A DNA stretch of 64,000 nucleotides from an archaeon (lineage in GTDB: Archaea; Thermoproteota; Nitrososphaeria; Nitrososphaerales; Gagatemarchaeaceae). The first letter of the stretch is position 1. The number at the start of each line of letters is the position of its first letter. Location of the stretch: positions 62,001-126,000 of the forward strand of contig JAKAUC010000009.1 in assembly GCA_021827865.1 (NCBI GenBank), written 5' to 3'. Below, piece after piece: positions 1 through 8,377 of this stretch. The position numbers and the translations under genes were made by a program. Below the pieces are notes generated by a model. That model was not told where the DNA came from, searched no databases, and worked only from the letters and a program-made list of their open reading frames with translations.

Positions 1-750
1 AGGCGGGAGTACGACCTTTCGTCCCTCCTGATAAGCACGAAGTGCGGCGAGTCGGACACGACGTCCGGCCTTGCTTCCAACCCGACCATCGGGGCGCTCT
101 ATGACAGGCTGGTGGCCGAAGGGAACACCCTCCTGCTCGGAGAGACCTCTGAGCTGACGGGGGCCGAGGCCCACATCGCCAACCAGATGGCGACCCCGGC
201 GCTGAAGCTAAAGTTCCAGAAGATGTTCGACGACTACACGAAGGAGATCACCAGGCAGGGGGCGGACCTCCTCGGGTCGCAGCCCACCCAGGGGAACATC
301 AAAGGGGGGCTCAGCACCATCGAAGAGAAGGCGCTGGGGAACATACAGAAGGCGGGGAAGAGCAAGTTCGTCGACGTGCTGGACTACGCCGAAGAGCCGA
401 CCAAGAAGGGGCTCAACTACATGAACACGTCCTCGGCTGCGGCCGAGTGCGTCACCCTGTTCGCCGCAGCGGGGGCGGTGGTGCACCTGTTCACCACGGG
501 CCAGGGGAACATAATCGGGAACCCGATCATCCCCGTGATCAAGCTCTCGGCGAACCCGAAGACCGTCGCCACGATGTCGGAGCACATAGACCTCGACGTG
601 TCCGGCCTGCTCAGGTTCGAGTACGACCTGAAGGAGGCCGCCGACAGGCTGTACAAGCTCGTCGTGAAGACAGCGTCCGGGAGGCTCACGGCCAACGAGG
701 TGCTCAGGCACTTCGAGTTCGTGCCGACGAAGCTGTACATCTCCGCCTAG
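1..750 (+). CDS. UxaA/GarD-family altronate (sugar-acid) dehydratase, C-terminal part, truncated by the window edge
   Basis: The frame is open from base 1 and stops at 748-750, giving about 249 residues of a protein whose N-terminus lies outside the window. The visible part matches the C-terminal domain of the D-galactarate dehydratase/altronate hydrolase family: an early TKCGESDTTSG segment, an SNPTIG stretch, and near the end TGQGNIIGNPIIPVIKLSAN, the conserved TTGrG..G.P..P.iK.s.N block. These enzymes dehydrate aldonates or aldarates to 2-keto-3-deoxy acids using Fe2+. A KDG/KDPG aldolase 8 kb downstream could take the product. The exact substrate (altronate, galactarate or another sugar acid) cannot be told from this fragment. 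Confidence 0.88.
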   Translation, partial: RREYDLSSLLISTKCGESDTTSGLASNPTIGALYDRLVAEGNTLLLGETSELTGAEAHIANQMATPALKLKFQKMFDDYTKEITRQGADLLGSQPTQGNIKGGLSTIEEKALGNIQKAGKSKFVDVLDYAEEPTKKGLNYMNTSSAAAECVTLFAAAGAVVHLFTTGQGNIIGNPIIPVIKLSANPKTVATMSEHIDLDVSGLLRFEYDLKEAADRLYKLVVKTASGRLTANEVLRHFEFVPTKLYISA

Positions 751-872
751 CGAAGGCGGAGGCGGCCGTGCTCCCGGGGCCGGACCAGTCCGCGTCCCTG
801 GGCCACCGGGGCCGGTCGGCCGCTCACGCGTAATAATCCCCTCCTGAGGGTCCATGAGAGGGGTGGTGGTCA

Positions 873-2009
873 TTGTACATCAAGATCGCCGACTGTAGGA
901 TGGTGGATACGCGCTCGAGGAAGGTGGAGCGGGTGGACATCGGCGTGAAGGACGGGGTGGTGGACGCGGTCGGCGAGGTGAAGGCGAAGGCTGACAAGGC
1001 CCTGGACGCCCACGGGGACTACGTGAGCCCGGCCCTGGTCGACCTGCACTCCCACGTGTACCACCTGGGGACCAGCCTGGGGGTCGACGCGGACGAAATC
1101 GCGCGCAGCTGGGGGACCGGGGTGTTCGTGGACGCCGGCAGCTCCGGCGCGGGGAACTTCGCCGGGTTCAGGGACCACGTGATCAGGCGGTCCGGGGCGA
1201 AGATCTACGCCTTCCTCAACATCGGGTTCGGTGGGATCCCCTTCTTCGGCATCCATGGAGACCAGCAGGCTGGGGAGATACCGGACATCAGGGTAGCCGA
1301 CGAAGACGCCTGCGCGGACTGCATCGAGAGGAACAGGGGGGACATAGTTGGGGTCAAGGTGAGGGTGAGCGAGAACGCGAACGGGACCCTGGGGGTGGAG
1401 CCGCTCAAGGCCGCCAGGCGGTGCGCGAGGAGGGCGAAGGTCCCCCTGATGGTCCACTTCGGGAGGCCTCAGCCGACGGTCAAGGAGGTGGTCTCTCTCC
1501 TGGACAAGGGGGACATCCTGACCCACGCGTTCAGGGCGGAGCCGAACTCCATCGTCGAAGGCGGCCACGTGCTGCGGGAGATAGCGGCCGCGCGGAAGAG
1601 GGGGGTGGTGATGGACATCGGCCACGGGAGCGGGAGCTTCTCATTCGACACCGCCAGGAGGGCATTGGCCGACGGGTTCAAGCCGGACACCATAAGCACG
1701 GACATCCACACCCTGTCGCTGGCAGACCCGGTGGTGAGCCTGGAGACCACCATGACCAAGCTCCTCGGCCTCGGGATGAGCATGGCCGAGGTCGTCCTGG
1801 CCGCCACCTACTCCCCGGCGGCGGCGATTGGGAGGCCAGAGCACGGCTCCATAACGGTCGGGAGGCCAGCCGACCTGGTGACCCTCAGCCTGTCGGCCGG
1901 GAGGAAGAAGCTGAGAGACGCCGCCGGGGAGGCGATGGAGTTCGACGGGGAGATCAGGCCGGTGCTGCGGCTGAAGGGGAACAGGGTCTCCCGGCCTGGC
2001 GCCGGTTGA
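873..2009 (+). CDS. Amidohydrolase-superfamily metallohydrolase (EF0837/D-aminoacylase-like deacetylase)
   Basis: 378 residues with a TTG start. The metal-site pattern of a dihydroorotase-like amidohydrolase is present: DLHSH (H59 and H61), a lysine in VGVKVRV (K162) placed like the carbamylated bridging lysine, histidines in MVHFG (H195) and LTHAF (H218), and an aspartate in STDIHT (D277). The N-terminal beta-sandwich (residues 1-50) and the C-terminal GSITVGRPADLV segment are typical of the family. It lies between the altronate-dehydratase fragment and a convergent MBL hydrolase, so a role in releasing or deacylating sugar-acid or amino-sugar derivatives is possible. Substrate is unknown; the EF0837-like assignment is by overall motif layout only. 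Confidence 0.85.
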   Translation: MYIKIADCRMVDTRSRKVERVDIGVKDGVVDAVGEVKAKADKALDAHGDYVSPALVDLHSHVYHLGTSLGVDADEIARSWGTGVFVDAGSSGAGNFAGFRDHVIRRSGAKIYAFLNIGFGGIPFFGIHGDQQAGEIPDIRVADEDACADCIERNRGDIVGVKVRVSENANGTLGVEPLKAARRCARRAKVPLMVHFGRPQPTVKEVVSLLDKGDILTHAFRAEPNSIVEGGHVLREIAAARKRGVVMDIGHGSGSFSFDTARRALADGFKPDTISTDIHTLSLADPVVSLETTMTKLLGLGMSMAEVVLAATYSPAAAIGRPEHGSITVGRPADLVTLSLSAGRKKLRDAAGEAMEFDGEIRPVLRLKGNRVSRPGAG

Positions 2010-2060
2010 CCTGCCGGAGCCGCGGACCCCCACGGGGACGAGGATGCCCCCGGCCAGGGG

Positions 2061-2795
2061 CTACCTGTGGATCACAGGCTTGTCTGCCGGGGTGTGCCTG
2101 AACGTGAAGGTGGAGTTCTCCTCGTTCTCCCTCCGGAGGATGAGGGTGAAGTCGTCCCTTTCGACGTAGCCTTTGCCGTTGAAGGGGCTGTCGTGGCCGG
2201 GGATGACCAGGTCGGGGTGGAGCCTCTTGACCTTCTTCACGCTCTCGGCGGACTTCGCCTTGTCGTAGAACGAGATGTCAGGGAACTCCCTAAGGTAGGC
2301 CCTGTAGTTGGGGACCGCGTCCCCGGACATCACTGTCAGCTGACCCTGGTCTCCCTTCAGGACCACGGAGATGTGCCCCGGCGAATGGCCGGGGGTCAGC
2401 AGGGCCGTGGCGTGCTTCGATATCCTGGCTCCGTCCCCCACGGTCTCGAGCTTCATCTTCCGGAGGGCGTCTTTGAAGGCCTCGTTCTGCGGCCGCCCCG
2501 GCTCCGCGAGGAAGCCTTCCTTCAGCTCGTCCTCGCCGAGGACTATCTTCGCCCCGGGGAACATCTCGACGTTGAGGCAGTGGTCCCAGTGCAGGTGGGT
2601 CAGGACGACCACGTCGATGTCCTGGGGGGAGACCTTGCGCCTGGCGAACTCGGCCTTGAGCCAGTCCCTGGTGCCGTAGTGCCCCGTGTCGACGAGCACC
2701 CTCACGTCGTCGTTGATCAGGGTGACGCCGGCGGCCCCCATGGTCCCGACGTTGCTCCTGACACCCATCCCAGGCATGATCCTCACGACGTCCAT
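2061..2795 (-). CDS. Metallo-beta-lactamase-fold hydrolase (lactonase/MBLAC1-like)
   Basis: 244 residues. It carries the full di-zinc signature: HLHWDH (H67, H69, D71, H72), TPGHSPGH (H137), SGDAV (D159) and PGHDSP (H201). The size and the compact HLHWDH site resemble N-acyl-homoserine-lactonase-type and MBLAC1-type hydrolases. In a sugar-acid locus, hydrolysis of an aldonolactone is an attractive guess but not shown. A GATTTAACC element at about 2818-2827, read on the minus strand, is centred about 27 nt upstream of the ATG, so the mRNA is probably leaderless. It is the last of the minus-strand genes between 2.06 and 4.37 kb but seems to have its own promoter. Confidence 0.87.
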   Translation of the reverse strand: MDVVRIMPGMGVRSNVGTMGAAGVTLINDDVRVLVDTGHYGTRDWLKAEFARRKVSPQDIDVVVLTHLHWDHCLNVEMFPGAKIVLGEDELKEGFLAEPGRPQNEAFKDALRKMKLETVGDGARISKHATALLTPGHSPGHISVVLKGDQGQLTVMSGDAVPNYRAYLREFPDISFYDKAKSAESVKKVKRLHPDLVIPGHDSPFNGKGYVERDDFTLILRRENEENSTFTFRHTPADKPVIHR

Positions 2796-2840
2796 GGAGC
2801 CGGAACCCCGGCCCCGCCGATTTAACCTGAGCGGCGGCCT

Positions 2841-3944
2841 TCAGCGCTCGTGGAAGACGAGCATCTTGGATCCGGTGGAGGTGGGGATCGAGCCCAGGGG
2901 CGCGACACCTAGCCCCTTCCCCCCCGGGGTGATGGTGGTCTTGTCCATCGAGCCCTGGAAGGAGAAGTACTCCCGCGGGACCTCGTTGGGAGGGGTCTCG
3001 ACCAGGGCCCGGGGGGAGAGGGCCGAAGCGAGGTGGGCGCTCCCTATGGTGGAGACCCAGCCGTTGTCCGGCCTGTTGTGGAAAGCCAGCCTGGCCCCGT
3101 GCTTTTTGGCCAGCTTGATGATGTCGAGGGCCGGGGTGACCCCGCCTATCTTGGCTATGTCAGGCTGGTAGAGGGACAGGGCGTCCATCTCCATGACCCG
3201 CTCGAACTCGAAGAAGCTGAAGAAGTTCTCTCCGGCGGCGACGGGCCCCACCCTGTTCAGCTTCTTGAGGGAGTCGAAATCGTCGGGGGGCCAGACAGGC
3301 TCCTCCGCCCACTTGAGCTCCTTGCTGTGCACCTTCTTCATGAAGTCCAGGGCCTTCGGGTAAGGGAAGGCGCAGTTGAGGTCGGCGGCGAGGTCGAACC
3401 CGAAGCCGAGCGCCTTCCTGACCAGGCCTATGGTCTCGAGGGAGTCCTTCCCCGACTGGTGCAGCTTGATCGAAGCGTACCCCTGGTCGAGGAGCCGGCC
3501 GACGGCAGCCGCGGCGTCGGCGGCGCGCGGATATCTGGAAAGTGAGGCGTACCTCCCCACCCGCCGGTGCTTCCCCCCCAGCAGCTCTGAGAGCGACCTG
3601 CCCGCCTTCTGAGCCTTCAGGTCCCAGAGCGCGATGTCTATCCCCGAGATCGCCCCGGTGGTGACCCCGTAACCCCCGGAGAAGGTGAGCCGCCTCATCA
3701 AGTTCCAGAGGTCCCCGATCTCTGACTCGTCCTTGCCCTGGATGGCGGGGGCAAGCCTGTTCACCAGGGCAGCGTAGGGCTCCCTGGTGCTCCCCGCCGA
3801 GGGGAGTATCTCCCCCCACCCCGTGCGCCCGCCGGCGGACACCTTGACGTAGAGCTGGAAGCTCCACTCGTCCACCCACTGCTGGCGCGGCTCCGTCTCT
3901 GTGAGCGGGATGGCCCCGTTGACCACTTCGACCTTCTCGATCAA
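2841..3944 (-). CDS. Enolase-superfamily enzyme (mandelate racemase/muconate-lactonizing subgroup)
   Basis: 367 residues, a normal length for the family. The N-terminal capping domain is followed by a TIM barrel whose catalytic residues can be followed strand by strand: SIKLH (K160-x-H162), ADLN (D188), WAEEP (E214/E215), AGEN (E239), PDIAKIGG (D262, K265) and AFHN (H289). The three acidic metal ligands and two potential acid/base groups suit a sugar-acid dehydratase or a cycloisomerase. The K-x-H in place of the more common K-x-K is a subgroup feature that could help define the substrate. It follows the RidA gene by 13 nt and is probably co-transcribed with it. Confidence 0.88.
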   Translation of the reverse strand: MIEKVEVVNGAIPLTETEPRQQWVDEWSFQLYVKVSAGGRTGWGEILPSAGSTREPYAALVNRLAPAIQGKDESEIGDLWNLMRRLTFSGGYGVTTGAISGIDIALWDLKAQKAGRSLSELLGGKHRRVGRYASLSRYPRAADAAAAVGRLLDQGYASIKLHQSGKDSLETIGLVRKALGFGFDLAADLNCAFPYPKALDFMKKVHSKELKWAEEPVWPPDDFDSLKKLNRVGPVAAGENFFSFFEFERVMEMDALSLYQPDIAKIGGVTPALDIIKLAKKHGARLAFHNRPDNGWVSTIGSAHLASALSPRALVETPPNEVPREYFSFQGSMDKTTITPGGKGLGVAPLGSIPTSTGSKMLVFHER

Positions 3945-3957
3945 TGTCTTGTCCGCC

Positions 3958-4365
3958 TCACTCCCTCGTCTTGGCGACGACGTCGAGCTCCACCAGCGCC
4001 CCGGGCCCCGGGAGCACGGCCTGGACCGTGGTCCTCGCAGGGTATTCGCCGCCGAAGAACCCGGCGTAGGCCCTGTTGAACCCTTCGAAGTCCTTGATGT
4101 CGCGCAGGTAGGCGTTGGCCTTCACGACGTCCGAAAGGCCGAGGCCCATCCGCCCCAGGATCGACTCTAGGTTGCGCAGCACCTGTCTCGTCTGCTCCTC
4201 TATCCCACCTTCGACGTAGCTCCCGGTGGCAGGGTCCCTGGGGCCCTGGCCCGAGACGAAGACGAAGCCCCCGGCTGCCACGGCCTGGGAGTAGGGCCCC
4301 ATGGCTTCGGGTCCTCCCCTTCCGGCAGCCAGCCTTTCGATCCGCTCGCCCCCCCGCTCCGACAT
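3958..4365 (-). CDS. RidA/YjgF/YER057c/UK114-family protein (enamine/imine deaminase-like)
   Basis: 135 residues, the usual RidA length. Family landmarks are visible: AMGPYSQAV, FVFVSGQGP, EEQTRQVLRNLESIL, DVVKANAYL, FNRAYAGFF and PARTTVQAVLP with the substrate-binding arginine, ending VELDVVA. RidA proteins hydrolyse reactive enamine/imine intermediates released by PLP enzymes; many paralogues in catabolic operons act on pathway-specific intermediates. Here it heads a two-gene unit with the enolase-superfamily enzyme. A weak TATA-like stretch about 30 nt upstream fits a leaderless ATG. Confidence 0.9.
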   Translation of the reverse strand: MSERGGERIERLAAGRGGPEAMGPYSQAVAAGGFVFVSGQGPRDPATGSYVEGGIEEQTRQVLRNLESILGRMGLGLSDVVKANAYLRDIKDFEGFNRAYAGFFGGEYPARTTVQAVLPGPGALVELDVVAKTRE

Positions 4366-4438
4366 GAGGCGCCCCGTCCGGGCCCGCAGTCATAACAGTA
4401 TTGTCGGCGAAAGCCAGGACGCGTAAATCTTCGAAGAC

Positions 4439-4446
4439 GTTATAAG
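4439..4446 (+). promoter_or_regulatory. TATA box of the solute-binding protein gene
   Basis: TTATAAGA is centred about 26 nt upstream of the ATG at 4469, which makes that ATG, not the GTG at 4457, the likely leaderless start. Confidence 0.6.
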
Positions 4447-4468
4447 ACCGGTTTAGGTGATTCTCGCG

Positions 4469-6295
4469 ATGAAGAAAAAATTACTGTTCTTAGCCCTAAC
4501 ATTCATCCTCGTTGCATCTTCCGTGAGTGAAGTCATCCCCGTCGCCCTGTCGGCGACGTCAAGCACCCTCACAGTCGGCATGGAGTACGCCCCGCCGTCG
4601 ACCTTCTTCCAGAACCCGACCGCAGCGTCGTTCGGCAACACGGCCATCGACGTGCCTTACCTTCCGGTCGGACATCTGTCGATCAACGGCAGCGTCCTTC
4701 CTTCGATCTGTACCGTCCCGGTCCCGGTCCCAGGCGTGACGAACGACACCCAGTGGATCGTGAACCTCATCTCGCCCAATCTCAAGTGGTCCGACGGAGT
4801 TCCGATAAACTCCACCGACCTCGCCTACTCGTTCGGCATCTTCCTGCCGACCGGCCCCTACGCTAACACCTCCAACATCGACAGATGGGGTGCGATCCGC
4901 GGGTCGGTCCAGAGCGTGACCATCATGAACTCCACCGCTGTCAAGCTGACGACGTTCAAGACAGACGCGAAGTTCCCACTGCTGGTCTTCCTGTACTCCA
5001 TCTATCCATACCACTACTACAAGCAGTTCGGCTTCGGAAACAACGTGCTGCAGTCGAAGTCGATCCTTGCGGGCCCGGGTGACTCGTCCTACGTCCCCGT
5101 CAGCTACACCCCTGGCAGCTATTCGATGACGCTCCAGGCCAACCCGTACTCTCCAAGCTGGCACGGCAAGACGCCTACCATCAGCACCCTGATCATCGAC
5201 TTCTTCACCAGCGACGCTGCACAGACCAGCGCCCTGGCCGCCGGCACCATCGACGCCGGTGTGATCACCCCAAGCGACATCCCGGCCTTGGTGAATACGC
5301 CGAACCTCAAGGTAGCCCAGGTGCCGAGCGACTATCAGCTCCAGGTCTACATGCGCACCAAGGGATATCCTTGGAACACAACCTCGTTCAGGCAGGCCCT
5401 GTTCTACCTGCTCCCCAGCAACACCATCAAGAGCTCGCTCTACGCTAACCAGACCGCGACAGGCAACCCTCAGTTGCTGCTGCCGCAGGTGGTGCCTACC
5501 TACTACTCTGCAGGTGGGCCGCTCTACAACTACAGCGTGTCGCAGGCTAACACCCTCCTGACACAGGCAGGGTTGGTCCAAACCAGCGGACACTGGTACT
5601 ACGCCAACGGCACCCAAGTCACCATAACAGTCGAGTCGCCCAACAACGACCCGAACTACGTCCGCGCGTCTCAGTTCATCCAGACCAGCCTCGAGGCTGA
5701 CGGGTTCAACGTCAACCTGCTGAACCCAGCCTACGCCACGGTCCACACCAACTGGACCTCTCTCAACTTCCAGCTGATGGTGTTCCCGAACAACTACGCA
5801 CCCGTCCCATTCAGATGGATGCGCAACCCCAGCAACCTGAACGGATGGCAGAACTCCACATTCACGACAGACTTCAACGCGGCCCTCAGCAACCCCAACG
5901 CGGCCCAGTCGCTGACAGAGATCAAGGCGGCTGAGCTGGTCATGGCCCAGGCTGCGGTGCTCAACTACCTCGTAGTCCTGCCGCAGTACGTGGCCTACAA
6001 CACTGCGGCGTTCTCCAACTGGCAGCCCGCGCTGACCCAGTCCGCGTCCAACGACGTGTTCTGCACCTACGTGGTCTGCGAGAACGTATTGGCCTCGGTC
6101 ACACCCGCTTCGACGGGCCCGACAGCCAGCACCACCCAGACAACTACCACATCAGCACCTAGCACCTCTACGACCTCGACGTCAGCGCCCAGCTACACGT
6201 ACTACTACGTGGCCGCCATAGTCGTGATCATCATCGCGATCGCGGGAGTGGCGATATGGGCAAGGGGCAGGAAACCCGCTCCGACAAAGACCTAG
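4469..6295 (+). CDS. ABC transporter solute-binding protein, oligopeptide/family 5 type, membrane anchored
   Basis: About 608 residues. An N-terminal signal peptide (MKKKLLFLALTFILVASS) is followed by an SBP_bac_5-like body with the PPSTFFQNPT opening, KWSDGVPINSTDLAYSF and FRQALFYLL motifs. It ends in a Thr/Ser-rich stalk and a C-terminal membrane helix (about 20 residues) plus basic tail, the usual archaeal way of tethering a binding protein to the outer face of the membrane. The family binds peptides or sugar oligomers. No permease or ATPase genes adjoin it, so the transporter partner must be elsewhere. The ATG at 4469 is preferred to the GTG at 4457 because of the TATA box spacing. Base composition is less GC-rich than its neighbours. 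Confidence 0.88.
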   Translation: MKKKLLFLALTFILVASSVSEVIPVALSATSSTLTVGMEYAPPSTFFQNPTAASFGNTAIDVPYLPVGHLSINGSVLPSICTVPVPVPGVTNDTQWIVNLISPNLKWSDGVPINSTDLAYSFGIFLPTGPYANTSNIDRWGAIRGSVQSVTIMNSTAVKLTTFKTDAKFPLLVFLYSIYPYHYYKQFGFGNNVLQSKSILAGPGDSSYVPVSYTPGSYSMTLQANPYSPSWHGKTPTISTLIIDFFTSDAAQTSALAAGTIDAGVITPSDIPALVNTPNLKVAQVPSDYQLQVYMRTKGYPWNTTSFRQALFYLLPSNTIKSSLYANQTATGNPQLLLPQVVPTYYSAGGPLYNYSVSQANTLLTQAGLVQTSGHWYYANGTQVTITVESPNNDPNYVRASQFIQTSLEADGFNVNLLNPAYATVHTNWTSLNFQLMVFPNNYAPVPFRWMRNPSNLNGWQNSTFTTDFNAALSNPNAAQSLTEIKAAELVMAQAAVLNYLVVLPQYVAYNTAAFSNWQPALTQSASNDVFCTYVVCENVLASVTPASTGPTASTTQTTTTSAPSTSTTSTSAPSYTYYYVAAIVVIIIAIAGVAIWARGRKPAPTKT

Positions 6296-6319
6296 TAAGC
6301 CTAGTCTACAATCCGCGGG

Positions 6320-6345
6320 CCTTCTGGGGGCAGACCCCCGGAGGG
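6320..6345 (+). terminator. Strong hairpin after the solute-binding protein gene
   Basis: CCTTCTGGGGG and CCCCCGGAGGG pair (with G-T pairs) around a 4-nt CAGA loop, 25 nt after the stop codon at 6295. There is no T-run directly after it, so it may act as an mRNA 3' stabilising hairpin rather than a terminator. Confidence 0.4.
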
Positions 6346-6490
6346 CTCGTCCCCTGATTTTGGAAGCAAAGCAAACTGGCGTGCAGCGGCGGCCCTCGGA
6401 GTCCGCGTCATTGAGGCTGAAGGAACATCTGAGAGGGGGCGAGGTTTTCGGCTCTACTCTTAAGTAGCCTGGCCCGGCGTTTCGCCCGAA

Positions 6491-7489
6491 TTGAAGCGTT
6501 GCCTCTACGCCGGCGCCCTCGGTCTCCCCCCTGAGCTGGGCGGGTTCCTGGAGGAGCGGGGGATAGAGTTCACGTACAACCCCCTGAAGAAGCCCCTCGG
6601 CGAAGGGGACCTCGTCTCGATGCTGAAGGACTACGACGGCGTCCTCGCTGGAGGGGAGCCCTACACCGAGAAGGTGCTCGCGTCGGCGCCGAAGCTGAAG
6701 ATAATCGCCCGGACGGGGGTGGGGTACGACCAGATCGACGTGGCCGCGGCGACGAGGCACGGGGTGGTGATCACCACCACCCCGATCCCCGAGCTCAGCT
6801 ACGCGGTGGCCGAGCTCGCCATCGGGCACATGCTGGCTTCCGTCAAGCGCATCCCCCAGCTGAACAGGGCCATCAGGAGGGGGGAGTGGAACAGGCAGAA
6901 GTGGACCCAGGAGGTGGGGGACGCGTACCATCTCACCCTGGGGCTGCTCGGCGCAGGGAGGATCGGGTTCGAGGTCGCGAAGCGGGCGAAGGCCCTCGGC
7001 CTGGGGGTCATCTACTACGACGTGGTGAGGATGGCCCAGGTGGAGACCGAGGCGGGGGCGGAGTTCGTCACCCTGGACCAGCTGCTGTCCAGGGCCGACG
7101 TCATCTCGATCCACACCCCGCTCACCCCGCAGACCACCGGGATGGTCAACGCGGAGTTCCTGGGCAAGATGAAGAAGACGGCGATCCTGATCAACACGGC
7201 CCGGGGGAAGATAGTGGACGAAAGGGCCCTGGCAGACGCCCTGAAGGAGGGGAGGATCGGGGGCGCCTGCCTCGACGTCCTCAACGAGGAGCCCCCCACG
7301 GAGAAGAGCCCATTCTACAGGCTCGGGGACGACATACCGAACCTGGTGCTCACCCCCCACGCGGCCAACGGGCCGCACACCTTCGGGAGGATGGCCATGA
7401 CCGCGGCGGCGGACGTGGCGAAGGTCCTCGAGGGGGGGCGCCCGAGCTATCCGCTCAACAAAGAGGTCCTGGACCAGCCGGGGCGCTGA
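6491..7489 (+). CDS. D-isomer-specific 2-hydroxyacid dehydrogenase (phosphoglycerate-dehydrogenase-like)
   Basis: 332 residues. The NAD-binding signature GLLGAGRIG (residues about 151-159) is followed 16 residues later by an acidic residue, and the catalytic trio is present: R238 in NTARGK, E267 in LNEEPP and H290 in LTPHAA. The family reduces 2-keto acids to D-2-hydroxy acids or the reverse; glyoxylate/hydroxypyruvate, D-lactate or phosphoglycerate are all possible. A CTTAAG-type TATA element about 29 nt upstream of the TTG supports leaderless initiation. A second member of the family lies at 9231-10172, so the locus carries two such activities around the KDG aldolase. Confidence 0.9.
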   Translation: MKRCLYAGALGLPPELGGFLEERGIEFTYNPLKKPLGEGDLVSMLKDYDGVLAGGEPYTEKVLASAPKLKIIARTGVGYDQIDVAAATRHGVVITTTPIPELSYAVAELAIGHMLASVKRIPQLNRAIRRGEWNRQKWTQEVGDAYHLTLGLLGAGRIGFEVAKRAKALGLGVIYYDVVRMAQVETEAGAEFVTLDQLLSRADVISIHTPLTPQTTGMVNAEFLGKMKKTAILINTARGKIVDERALADALKEGRIGGACLDVLNEEPPTEKSPFYRLGDDIPNLVLTPHAANGPHTFGRMAMTAAADVAKVLEGGRPSYPLNKEVLDQPGR

Positions 7490-7518
7490 CCCCCCTCGGC
7501 CGGGGGACGGGGACCAGG

Positions 7519-8241
7519 CTAGTGGAAGTCCTTGCCGGCGCCCCTCATCCGCTGCACCCTGGCCTTCAGCTCGTCTAGGCTGAAGTCCCTGCGGCGCGCC
7601 AGGTCCATCACCTCCTTCTCCCTGTCGGCTATCAGCATCGCCGCTTCAGGGACTCTGGGGGCGACCCCCTTGGGGACTGTGAGGACGCCGTGCTTGTCCG
7701 CGTGGATGAGGTCCCCCGGCTTCACTTCAAGGCCCCCCACCCTGACCGGGACCCCGAAGTCGACTACATGGTTGTAGGCGTGGGAGACGGCGACGCTCCC
7801 GGCGAAGAGGTGGAACCCCAAGGCCTTCACCTCGTCCAGGTCCCTGACGCTCCCGTTGGTGACTGCGCCCACGCAGCCCAGGGCCCGGTGGATGTTGGCG
7901 TTCACCTCCCCCCAGAAGGCGCCTAGCCCCGGCGGGTCGTCCAGGTCCTGTACGACGACCACCCTCGGCGCCGGGACTTTGAGTATGCTCTTCCAGTACC
8001 TGAAGCTCCTCTCCAGGCCGTCGGGGGGCGGAGGGGCCGTCGAGCTCATCCTCAGGGTGGCCGCGTACCCCGTCATCACGCCGAGCTCGGGGAAGATGCA
8101 GCGGACGGACGAATCAGTGAACCCCTCTTCGCGGCCCCGGACGTCGAAGAGCTCTATGGCGTTGGAGACGGTGGGGGTGGACAGCTTCCCCAGCTCTTCG
8201 AGCAGGTGGCGCTTCGGCGGGGTGGATCTGGAGCGGCTCAT
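7519..8241 (-). CDS. RraA-like protein (4-hydroxy-4-methyl-2-oxoglutarate/oxaloacetate aldolase-type fold)
   Basis: 240 residues. The RraA/HMG-aldolase family core is visible: LSTPTVSNAIE near the N-terminus, the GAVTNGSVRDLDEVKALG loop that holds the catalytic G...R-D residues, PVRVGGLEVKPGDLIHAD and HGVLTVP. Catabolic members cleave 4-carboxy-4-hydroxy-2-oxoacids with Mg2+; the RNase E-inhibitor annotation does not apply in archaea. It is divergent from the aldolase gene kdgA at 8378 and fits a sugar-acid or aromatic-acid breakdown pathway. A GATATC-type TATA element about 28 nt upstream of the ATG is compatible with leaderless expression. Confidence 0.85.
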   Translation of the reverse strand: MSRSRSTPPKRHLLEELGKLSTPTVSNAIELFDVRGREEGFTDSSVRCIFPELGVMTGYAATLRMSSTAPPPPDGLERSFRYWKSILKVPAPRVVVVQDLDDPPGLGAFWGEVNANIHRALGCVGAVTNGSVRDLDEVKALGFHLFAGSVAVSHAYNHVVDFGVPVRVGGLEVKPGDLIHADKHGVLTVPKGVAPRVPEAAMLIADREKEVMDLARRRDFSLDELKARVQRMRGAGKDFH

Positions 8242-8377
8242 CCGTTGGTCCTGCGGCCCCGGCGCCGATATCTCTTAAGGCTCTGCCGGCCCTTCGCCCT
8301 CGCCCGGAAAGACAGGGGGAGAAGATTGAATATCCCTCCGGAGGGGCGACGGAGCCCGAGGGCATGGCAGCCTGGCG

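Noticed and set aside
4559-5746. 395-residue open frame on the minus strand
   Set aside because: Antisense to the solute-binding protein, with no recognisable domain.
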